A stretch of DNA of 41,051 nt, from contig SCPZ01000004.1 of assembly GCA_004299305.1 (NCBI GenBank), positions 1-41,051 on the forward strand. Reading direction: 5' to 3'. The translations under genes were made by a program, and so were the position numbers. A model generated the notes under the pieces. That model was given only the letters and a program-made list of their open reading frames with translations. It did no database searches and had not been told where the DNA came from. Positions within the stretch are counted from its first letter, which is position 1; every line of letters begins with the position of its first letter. Shown one piece after another: positions 27,828 to 34,555 of this stretch. Source of the DNA: Methylobacter sp. (GTDB lineage Bacteria > Pseudomonadota > Gammaproteobacteria > Methylococcales > Methylomonadaceae).

Positions 27828-28560
27828 CGTTATTCCTCTTGTGGCCTTGAGACATCCGCAATATGCCCCGAAGTATGTCCAGTTCCTTGGTGTCCAGTTG
27901 TACCCGGTTATATATCCGGCGTAAACGGCGCATGATGGATTTTGATTTGGCCGGATGCATGAAGCCTATATCGGTTAACGCTTCAGCCAAGTGAATATAG
28001 AAAGACTCCATCTGCGCCGCTGTGGCTAAAGGTTCTTCACCTTTATCCCCGACCAGGATTTGTTCTTGTGCGGCCAGTCCCGATGCGACAAATAATTCAT
28101 AACACACAACCTGTACGGCTGCGGCAATATTTAAAGAGCTGTATTCGCTGTTGCAAGGGATGCGCAACAAAAAGTGGCACAGATCCAGTTCATGATTTTT
28201 TAAGCCGGAGTTTTCCCGGCCAAAAACAATGGCTACCGTGTTGCCGGGTTCATTAATCAATACTTTCTCGGCGCATTCCCTGGGCGTCAGTTCCGGCCAA
28301 CTGATAGTCCGCCCCCTGGCGCTGGCCCCAAACACCAGTCGACAATCGGCAACGGCTTCTTGCAAAGTCTGGCAAACGATGGCGCCTGACAACACGTCAT
28401 CAGCGCCGGAAGCCCTGGAGGTGGCGTCGGCGCTGGGGAAGATTTTTGGCGCAACCAGCCAAAGGTTGTGCATCTTCATGTTTTTCATCGCGCGGGCAAC
28501 GGCGCCTATATTCCCCGGATGCGTTGTTTCGACCAGTACAATTTTTATAGTAGACAGCAA
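27820..28560 (-). CDS. trmJ: tRNA (cytidine/uridine-32-2'-O)-methyltransferase
   Basis: TrmJ methylates the ribose of tRNA position 32 with AdoMet and folds as a SPOUT knot dimer. I chose the TTG at 28560 because AAGGA stands six bases before it and the protein then opens [19 protein letters not shown], matching the start of the E. coli protein. It gives 246 residues, the length I recall for E. coli TrmJ; an ATG at 28599 would add unrelated residues. SPOUT motifs are [28 protein letters not shown] and [18 protein letters not shown]. It overlaps cysE by eight bases and is divergent from suhB, an arrangement familiar from gammaproteobacteria. Confidence 0.94.
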   Translation of the reverse strand: MLSTIKIVLVETTHPGNIGAVARAMKNMKMHNLWLVAPKIFPSADATSRASGADDVLSGAIVCQTLQEAVADCRLVFGASARGRTISWPELTPRECAEKVLINEPGNTVAIVFGRENSGLKNHELDLCHFLLRIPCNSEYSSLNIAAAVQVVCYELFVASGLAAQEQILVGDKGEEPLATAAQMESFYIHLAEALTDIGFMHPAKSKSIMRRLRRIYNRVQLDTKELDILRGILRMSQGHKRNNDV

Positions 28561-28646
28561 GGCATGTCCTTGGTTAAAAAAAGAGCCTAAGTTTAGCAAA
28601 AGATTTGGTATGCTATGGCATTTTCTGTGCCTATATAAATCCGCCT

Positions 28647-29441
28647 ATGCAACCCATGTTAAATACTGCCGTCCGTGCCGCAAGAGCCGCCGGCGACTTG
28701 ATCCTTCGCTCATCCGACAATATCGGTCACCTTAAGGTCGACCAAAAAGGTAGAAACGATTATGCCAGCGAGGTCGATCGTATGGCCGAACGGGAAATTA
28801 TCAACATTATCAAGGCGGCCTATCCCGAGCACAGCATCCTGGCCGAAGAAAGCGGCGCGCAGCAGGGCAACGATTTTGTCTGGGTTATCGATCCGTTGGA
28901 CGGCACTACGAACTTTTTGCATGGTTTTCCGCAATACGCCGTTTCCATTGCCTTAAAACACAAAGGCAGGATAGAAGTCGGCGTTATCTACGACCCGTTA
29001 CGCGATGAATTATTTACCGCCAAACGCGGTGGTGGCGCTATGTTAAACAGTCGTCGCCTTCGGGTGACCAATCAAACCAGCTTAAAAGGCGCATTAATCG
29101 GTACCGGTTTTCCGTTTAAATCGGAGCTGCACATGGATGCTTATTTGGGCATGTTTCGCGCATTAGCGTCCGACTCGGCAGGCATTCGTCGAGCGGGCGC
29201 TGCGGCGTTGGACTTGGCTTACGTGGCTGCCGGTCGACTGGATGGCTTTTGGGAAATCGGTTTAATGGAGTGGGATATGGCCGCAGGTATTTTATTGATA
29301 AAAGAAGCGGGCGGTGTGATTACCGATTTTTCTTTTAACGATAAGTATCTGGAATCAGGCAATGTGATTGCCGCAAGTCCAAAAATGCATCAAATCATGT
29401 ACCAGCTTATTGAGCCGCATGTGACGGATAATTTGAAATAA
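28647..29441 (+). CDS. suhB: Inositol-1-monophosphatase family protein SuhB
   Basis: SuhB dephosphorylates inositol monophosphates with Mg2+ and, in E. coli, also takes part in rRNA antitermination. I chose the ATG at 28647 because the protein then opens MQPMLNTAVRAARAAG, matching the E. coli N-terminus, and gives 264 residues. Metal ligands are E67 in LAEESG, D82 and D85 in IDPLDGTTNF and D210 in EWDMAAG. It is divergent from trmJ with an 86-base spacer and ends 16 bases before a long hairpin terminator. Confidence 0.95.
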   Translation: MQPMLNTAVRAARAAGDLILRSSDNIGHLKVDQKGRNDYASEVDRMAEREIINIIKAAYPEHSILAEESGAQQGNDFVWVIDPLDGTTNFLHGFPQYAVSIALKHKGRIEVGVIYDPLRDELFTAKRGGGAMLNSRRLRVTNQTSLKGALIGTGFPFKSELHMDAYLGMFRALASDSAGIRRAGAAALDLAYVAAGRLDGFWEIGLMEWDMAAGILLIKEAGGVITDFSFNDKYLESGNVIAASPKMHQIMYQLIEPHVTDNLK

Positions 29442-29457
29442 TCGTTAGTTAGGCGAA

Positions 29458-29507
29458 AGGCAAAGGACGAAAGATGGCTTTTTTGCCTTTCGTCCTTTGC
29501 CTTTTTT
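29458..29507 (+). terminator. Long-stem terminator after suhB
   Basis: A perfect 16-base inverted repeat AGGCAAAGGACGAAAG / CTTTCGTCCTTTGCCT encloses a 13-base loop and is followed by T6. The stem is unusually long for a terminator. It lies between the convergent suhB and rimI. Confidence 0.85.
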
Positions 29508-29536
29508 ATCCGTCTAATCCCGTCTCCGTGTTCCAT
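29507..29536. repeat. Partial copy of dispersed repeat A
   Basis: TATCCGTCTAATCCCGTC followed by TCCGTGTTCCATT matches the right arm of the repeat A copies, with small changes. No left arm is visible, so it is a solo arm. Confidence 0.55.
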
Positions 29537-29561
29537 TATAAATTCAGCACAAAGCCCGGCT

Positions 29562-30101
29562 TTAAAAAATCTGCAACGCCAGCATGATCGCATCTTCGCG
29601 GCCATGTTCAGATTGGTAATAGCCTTTTCTGACGCCGATTTCGTTGAAGCCCATGTCCTGATAAAGGGCAATGGCTGCGGTGTTGGATGGTCTAACTTCC
29701 AAAAACATAGTTTCCGCACTGCCTCTGGCCGTTTCGATGAGATTTTCCAGCATTTTACGGCCAATCCCTTGTCCCTGCTCTGCGGGCGCTACGCAAATAT
29801 TTAAAATGTGCGCCTCGCCTACCGCCATCGCAAGTATGCTGTAGCCCAATACGGTATCTTCCTCTGCACAGACCCAGCAATTATAGTTAGCTTTAAAACA
29901 ATCCCTGAATATATCCTCCTCCCAGGGAAATTGATAACTGGCTTTTTCAATTGCTATAACTTCGGGTAAATCAGAGCTCCTCATTCTTCTCAGACGCATT
30001 AAGTCTTTTCTGCCCACCGAACCAGGAAATAATTTGGCGTAGAACTCCCTGTCGGCATCATAAACCATAAAGTCTTTTATTTTTTCTAACATTCCCCACA
30101 T
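29562..30101 (-). CDS. rimI: Ribosomal-protein-alanine N-acetyltransferase RimI-like
   Basis: RimI acetylates the N-terminal alanine of ribosomal protein bS18. The GNAT core (about 36-179) shows MRSSDLPEVIAIEKASYQFPW, the acetyl-CoA loop VAPAEQGQGIGRKML and NTAAIALYQDMGF, all typical. The protein is 179 residues against about 150 for E. coli RimI because of a 34-residue N-terminal extension (MLEKIKDFMVYDADREFYAK). I kept the ATG at 30101 because AAAGG stands six bases before it and the upstream gene ends only two bases away; MRLRRM at residue 35 is the alternative start. It is coupled to the uracil-DNA glycosylase gene. Confidence 0.87.
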   Translation of the reverse strand: MWGMLEKIKDFMVYDADREFYAKLFPGSVGRKDLMRLRRMRSSDLPEVIAIEKASYQFPWEEDIFRDCFKANYNCWVCAEEDTVLGYSILAMAVGEAHILNICVAPAEQGQGIGRKMLENLIETARGSAETMFLEVRPSNTAAIALYQDMGFNEIGVRKGYYQSEHGREDAIMLALQIF

Positions 30102-30103
30102 GA

Positions 30104-30790
30104 TTAACCTTTAATGTTTTTAACTGTTTGCAGCGCAAGTTTTAAATCCGCCCAGGCTTTGCGCTTGTCCGGCAATGATCTTAATAAGTACGCGGGGTGA
30201 TAGACTACAACAACCGGCGTGTCATTTAAAGTGTATGTTTTCCCCCTTAGTTTACCTATCGGCTGATCTGTGTTTAGTAAGGCCTGTGCGGCAACACGCC
30301 CTACAGTCAGTATGATCTTGGGTTTGATCAGAGCAAGTTGTCGCATCAGGTAAGTTTTGCATGTTTCGATTTCGATGGCTTCGGGATCGCGGTTGGAAGG
30401 AGGCCTGCACTTGACAATATTAGCTATAAAGACCTCTTCCCGATCAAGACTAATGGCTCGTAGCATTTCCGTTAACAGCAGTCCCGCCTTGCCGACAAAA
30501 GGCAAGCCTTGCTGGTCCTCGCTTTGTCCGGGTGCTTCACCGATAATCATCCAGTCAGCCTTTTTATTACCCGAGCCAAAAACGGTCTGGATGCGTGTTT
30601 TACATAAACCGCATTTAGTGCATGAGGCGACTTCGGCTTGCAACGTTTCCCAGTTGTCGATCGGTTCAGGCAGGGCGTTTTCGGCTATAGCATCGGGTGT
30701 CGACGCTTGCTCGTGATTGACGGAGACTCTGGGCACCCAGACATCAATGCCCATGGTCTCCAGGTATTGCAGACGCGTTGCGTTATCCAA
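30104..30790 (-). CDS. Family-4 uracil-DNA glycosylase (4Fe-4S)
   Basis: The enzyme removes uracil from DNA to start base-excision repair. The 228-residue protein has the iron-sulfur ligand set of family 4: C57-x2-C60 in ASCTKCGLC and C128-x15-C144 around KCRPPSNRDP. The active-site loops GEAPG (84-88) and HPAYLL near the C-terminus are present. The first 50 residues are a variable N-terminal arm seen in many family members. It lies 36 bases downstream of leuA and two bases before rimI on the same strand, so all three may share a transcript. Family-5 enzymes are less likely given the GEAPG motif. Confidence 0.92.
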   Translation of the reverse strand: MDNATRLQYLETMGIDVWVPRVSVNHEQASTPDAIAENALPEPIDNWETLQAEVASCTKCGLCKTRIQTVFGSGNKKADWMIIGEAPGQSEDQQGLPFVGKAGLLLTEMLRAISLDREEVFIANIVKCRPPSNRDPEAIEIETCKTYLMRQLALIKPKIILTVGRVAAQALLNTDQPIGKLRGKTYTLNDTPVVVVYHPAYLLRSLPDKRKAWADLKLALQTVKNIKG

Positions 30791-30826
30791 GACCTTGCGC
30801 CTTGAACCTTGCGCCTTTCACCTTAA

Positions 30827-32371
30827 TCAAACATCCCCTTTTTGGGGATGCCGACGTCGATCAGGGCTTTGCAGCTTATTCACAGCATTGATATAGGCCT
30901 TGGCTGAAGCGATAACAATATCCGTATCAGCGCCCAGGCCGTTAACGATGCGGCCTGCTTTTTCAAGACGAATAGTGACTTCGCCCTGGGCATCGGTGCC
31001 GTTGGTGATGCTGTTTACCGAATAAAGCTCCAAGGTGGCCTTAGTCTGTACCAGTTTTTCAATGGCTTTTAAGCTGGCATCGACAGCGCCGCCGCCGCTT
31101 GCATTGCCGGTGACTTCTTTATTGTCGACCCGTAGCGTAACCGTTGCATTGGGTATTTCACCGGTTTCCGAACATACTTTTAGGGCTATCAGTTTGACAT
31201 GCTCATCTTCCGCCTCAAAACTGGCTTCCGAGATCAAGGTTTGCAAATCCTCGTCAAAGATTTCGTGTTTTTTATCGGCCAACTGCTTAAAGCGGGCAAA
31301 AGCTTCGTTCAACTCTTCTTCCGAGCTGAATTCAAAGCCTAATTCGGTGATGCGGCTTTTGAACGCATTTCGACCGGAATGCTTGCCCAACACCATACGG
31401 TTAGCCGTCCAGCCAACATCTTCGGCACGCATGATTTCGTAAGTCTCGCGGCTTTTCAACACGCCGTCCTGGTGGATGCCCGCCTCATGAGCGAAAGCAT
31501 TGGCGCCGACGATGGCTTTGTTGGGCTGCACAGGAAAACCGGTGATTGAAGATACCAGCTTTGAGCAAGTCAAAATTTCGCGGGTGTCGATGCCGGTCTG
31601 GCAGGTAAACACATCCTTACGGGTGCGAACGGCCATCACTACTTCTTCCAGCGACGCGTTACCGGCGCGCTCGCCTAAGCCGTTAATGGTGCATTCAACT
31701 TGCCGTGCGCCGTTCATGACCGCTGACAGCGAATTGGCAACCGCAAGGCCCAAGTCATTGTGGCAATGCACGGAAAAAATCGCCTTGTCCGAATTGGGGA
31801 TGCGCCGGATCAGGTTGGCGATGGTTGCCCCGAATTGATCGGGAACGCTGTAACCCACGGTATCCGGTATATTCAACGTCGTGGCTCCGGCATCGATAAC
31901 CGCTTCAAGTATCCGGCACAAAAAGTCTTCTTCCGAGCGTCCTGCATCTTCCGGCGAAAATTCGACATTATCGGTATATTGCCGCGCGCGTTTGACCGCC
32001 TTGACTGCATACTCAATCACCTGTTCCGGCTGCATCTGCAATTTCATTTGCATATGGATCGGCGAGGTGGCGATAAAGGTATGGATCCGCGATTGGCTAG
32101 CGCCTTTAAGCGCCTCGCCTGCACGGTCGATGTCCTTGTCCAGGGCTCTTGCCAATCCGCAGACCACGCTGTCTTTGATCACGTTGGCGACCGCCTGTAC
32201 GGCTTCAAAATCGCCAGGGCTGGCCGCAGGAAAACCGGCCTCGATTACATCGACCTTTAAACGCTCCAAGGCTTTGGCAATGCGGATTTTTTCATCACGG
32301 GTCATCGAAGCGCCGGGGCTTTGCTCGCCATCGCGCAAGGTAGTATCGAATATTATTAACTTGTCTTTCAT
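30827..32371 (-). CDS. leuA: 2-isopropylmalate synthase
   Basis: LeuA condenses acetyl-CoA with 2-oxoisovalerate, the committed step of leucine synthesis. The 514-residue protein has the standard TIM barrel with [15 protein letters not shown] at 8-22 and the metal histidines H202 and H204 in [11 protein letters not shown]. The C-terminal LeuA regulatory domain (about 385-505) has [18 protein letters not shown], so leucine feedback inhibition is expected. The ATG at 32371 opens directly on the barrel. Upstream are 278 bases containing dispersed repeat B, then pssA on the same strand. I found no clear leucine-rich leader peptide. Confidence 0.97.
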   Translation of the reverse strand: MKDKLIIFDTTLRDGEQSPGASMTRDEKIRIAKALERLKVDVIEAGFPAASPGDFEAVQAVANVIKDSVVCGLARALDKDIDRAGEALKGASQSRIHTFIATSPIHMQMKLQMQPEQVIEYAVKAVKRARQYTDNVEFSPEDAGRSEEDFLCRILEAVIDAGATTLNIPDTVGYSVPDQFGATIANLIRRIPNSDKAIFSVHCHNDLGLAVANSLSAVMNGARQVECTINGLGERAGNASLEEVVMAVRTRKDVFTCQTGIDTREILTCSKLVSSITGFPVQPNKAIVGANAFAHEAGIHQDGVLKSRETYEIMRAEDVGWTANRMVLGKHSGRNAFKSRITELGFEFSSEEELNEAFARFKQLADKKHEIFDEDLQTLISEASFEAEDEHVKLIALKVCSETGEIPNATVTLRVDNKEVTGNASGGGAVDASLKAIEKLVQTKATLELYSVNSITNGTDAQGEVTIRLEKAGRIVNGLGADTDIVIASAKAYINAVNKLQSPDRRRHPQKGDV

Positions 32372-32383
32372 AAAAACTCCATT

Positions 32384-32431
32384 CTCGGCTATTGCTCCTG
32401 CATAGCTCTATCTCCTGCGTCCATGCAGTCG
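32384..32431 (+). repeat. Dispersed repeat B, copy 3
   Basis: It reads CTCGGCTATTGCTCCTGCAT, then AGCTCTATC, then TCCTGCGTCCATGCAGTCG, aligning end to end with 3823-3870 read inverted. It lies 12 bases upstream of the leuA start, so it is within the leuA leader if transcription begins further up. The rest of 32432-32649 shows no gene. Confidence 0.85.
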
Positions 32432-32649
32432 ATGAAGTGCGATCAACTGTGACGTTGATACACGATATAGGGGATTTAAATCATTAAAATAGAAAAAAGA
32501 TAGGCGCCCGTCAGGGCAGGAATCTTAAAGGCAGGCATTGCCACGCATACAAAGCTGTTCCGGCGGAAAGAGGGTTTTGAAATGCAGGGTTAATTTGAAT
32601 AAACATGGCTGTGACTATACGCCAATGGCTGTGCGGCCTCAAGCAGATT

Positions 32650-33390
32650 TTACGCTTTACGCCCCTGCAACCTGCGTCTGCGCATGACTAGGGTAATAGC
32701 CGGTCCTGAAATCGCATAAGCTAAAAACAACAAGAACAACATCGTTTGCGGCTGCGCCATTACAAAAGCGATACTTAACATAGCGGCAATGGCGACAATA
32801 AAAGGCACTTTGCCTTTTAAATCGATTTTTTTGAAACTCCAATAGCGGAAATTACTCACCATCAGCAAACCGGTGCTGACTGTTAAGCCTAGCGCAAAAT
32901 ATTTGAACAGCTCAATGTCGTAATCGTACTCCAGGCAAATCCAGATAAACCCGGCCAGAATAGCGGCGGCGGCAGGGCTGGGAAGTCCCTGAAAATAGTT
33001 CTTATCGGCCGTTGCAAGCTGGGTATTAAAACGGGCAAGTCGTAATGCGCCACCCGCCGTATGGACGAATGCTGCAAACAGGCCCAATCTTCCCATACTG
33101 GAAAATGCCCATAGATACATGACCAAAGCGGGGGCAATGCCAAATGAAACCATGTCCGAAAGACTGTCGTATTGAGCGCCGAATTCGCTTTGCGTATTGG
33201 TTAGTCTTGCTACCCGGCCATCTAGGCCGTCCAGGATCATCGCGACAAAAATGGCTATCACAGCGGTTTCGTAACGGCCGCCTATTGCTGAAGTAATGGC
33301 ATAGAAACCGGAAAACAAAGCGCCTGTGGTAAATAAATTAGGTAACAAATAAATTCCACGACGACGAGTTAAGCGTTTTTCTGGAAGCAT
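32650..33390 (-). CDS. pssA: CDP-diacylglycerol-serine O-phosphatidyltransferase
   Basis: PssA makes phosphatidylserine from CDP-diacylglycerol and serine at the inner membrane, the route to phosphatidylethanolamine. The 246-residue protein has several membrane spans and the full CDP-alcohol phosphotransferase motif: D57-G58-x2-A61-R62-x8-G71-x3-D75-x3-D79. It starts LTRRRGIYLLPNLFTTGALF, typical of the Bacillus-like integral type rather than the E. coli phospholipase-D type. The ATG at 33390 opens on the basic N-terminus. leuA lies downstream on the same strand. Confidence 0.94.
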   Translation of the reverse strand: MLPEKRLTRRRGIYLLPNLFTTGALFSGFYAITSAIGGRYETAVIAIFVAMILDGLDGRVARLTNTQSEFGAQYDSLSDMVSFGIAPALVMYLWAFSSMGRLGLFAAFVHTAGGALRLARFNTQLATADKNYFQGLPSPAAAAILAGFIWICLEYDYDIELFKYFALGLTVSTGLLMVSNFRYWSFKKIDLKGKVPFIVAIAAMLSIAFVMAQPQTMLFLLFLAYAISGPAITLVMRRRRLQGRKA

Positions 33391-34085
33391 ATTTTAATCA
33401 ATCCTTAGGTTTAGGAAGTCAGTAAAAAACATTGCGTCGAATTATACAATGAGCCTGCAAACTGCACCTAGCTTAATCAAAACCAAATTGGCGGGATGGG
33501 TCATGTTCAGCACGGCTGACCGGAATAAGACTGCCCAAGCCTGTTGGCGAAGGGGGGATTTCCGGCAAATCCTAGCGTTGTGTCGGAATCGTCTGCTCTT
33601 TACTCAAGTTTGCACAGGTTTAAGTGACTGTTCAAAAGTAATTTAGCATTTTTCAGGGAGGGTCTGTTTTCAGACAAAAAGGTTTCGGTGGTGCGATTTA
33701 ATCGGTTTTCGCACAAAAATGATGCGCGACTTTAAGATAATTAAACAAGCTTAACTTAATATGGCGTCATATAACATATTGTATTTAATAGATAAAATAA
33801 AACATATTTCATGTATTAATTCTGGCGCAACATTTGCTGCTTATGTTATAGGGAGTTCCTAAAAATTGAATTATGCCTAGATGAAATTTATATGTTTATT
33901 TATCGGTGTAATCCAGTCCGAATTGGGTAATTTGGGACGCTTCCTGTAATTGTCATGAAATCTTAAACAAACCGTCGTCTCTTTGTTATAAATAAGTTTT
34001 ACTCTGTACCTGAATTGGAGAAGCAAAAATACCGTTTAAACGGAATATTTAGGCTTTTTACATGGTTTTTCTAGGAGAATGAAAA
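33391..34085. other. 695-base gap with AT-rich leader of the next gene
   Basis: No gene is supportable; the frame at 33449-33646 has no ribosome binding site or signature. From about 33720 on the sequence becomes markedly AT-rich. It holds a putative promoter (33964-33992) and a perfect 12-base palindrome CCGTTTAAACGG at 34032-34043, between that promoter and the small gene at 34086. Confidence 0.5.
33964..33992 (+). promoter_or_regulatory. Putative sigma70 promoter for the 88-residue gene
   Basis: TAAACA (four of six) is separated by 17 bases from TATAAA (five of six). The leader to the ATG at 34086 would be about 86 bases and would include the CCGTTTAAACGG palindrome. Confidence 0.42.
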
Positions 34086-34352
34086 ATGAATCTACTCTAT
34101 ATTATGCAAAAAGAGCTCTATGCAGCATGGCATGAGGCTACCTGTCCATTATTCCAGGAAGGTTCCGAGAATGATTATTTTTATACGGAATTGTTTAATT
34201 ACTATCATTCGCTCAAAGGCAAGACCATCGATACAAGTAGCGGTGAGTCGTTATTTTCAGCAATAACCGATAATGTGCATTCCATTAAAGGGGAACATTT
34301 GCACATAAGCAAAGCACAGGGCCAAAAGTTGGAAGCCTGTTTAAATTCATGA
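34086..34352 (+). CDS. 88-residue protein of unknown function
   Basis: A good ribosome binding site (AGGAGA, seven bases before the ATG) supports this gene. The protein is soluble, aromatic-rich in its first half (YIMQKELYAAWHE, NDYFYTELFNYYHS) and has two cysteines (C20, C85). No signal peptide or membrane span is visible. I recognise no family. It stands alone with a long AT-rich leader, and a bulged inverted repeat (34408-34496) lies downstream. Confidence 0.7.
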   Translation: MNLLYIMQKELYAAWHEATCPLFQEGSENDYFYTELFNYYHSLKGKTIDTSSGESLFSAITDNVHSIKGEHLHISKAQGQKLEACLNS

Positions 34353-34407
34353 AAATCCAGATGTCGATTAAAGTAATACCCGCTTCAAGCAATGGGGTTG
34401 GGCGGGT

Positions 34408-34496
34408 AGGAGGAGGCATCGCAGCTCATTTCGGGGCTCAACCGTACTGAAAATTTTGACCCTCGAACTTTATAAATGGGGTGCGATGCCTCTCCT
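34408..34496. repeat. Bulged inverted repeat downstream of the 88-residue gene
   Basis: AGGAGGAGGCATCGCA at 34408-34423 pairs with TGCGATGCCTCTCCT at 34482-34496, with one bulged base and a 58-base loop. No T tract follows. The arms resemble dispersed repeat B only in the short TCTCCTGCAT string that follows. Confidence 0.7.
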
Positions 34497-34555
34497 GCAT
34501 ATATCTTGATTATTTTTAACGGTGATTGCCGTTTTGTGTGGATGCGATGGAGGCC

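Noticed and set aside
28561-28599. ATG start for trmJ at 28599
   Set aside because: The added residues do not fit the family, and the TTG at 28560 has a ribosome binding site and gives the usual length.
30830-30849. CATCCCC-ttttt-GGGGATG hairpin as a terminator between leuA and the glycosylase gene
   Set aside because: It overlaps the last leuA codons, has a T-only loop rather than a T tract after the stem, and the downstream genes appear to be co-transcribed.
33449-33646. 65-codon plus-strand frame upstream of pssA
   Set aside because: There is no ribosome binding site or signature, and the composition looks non-coding.
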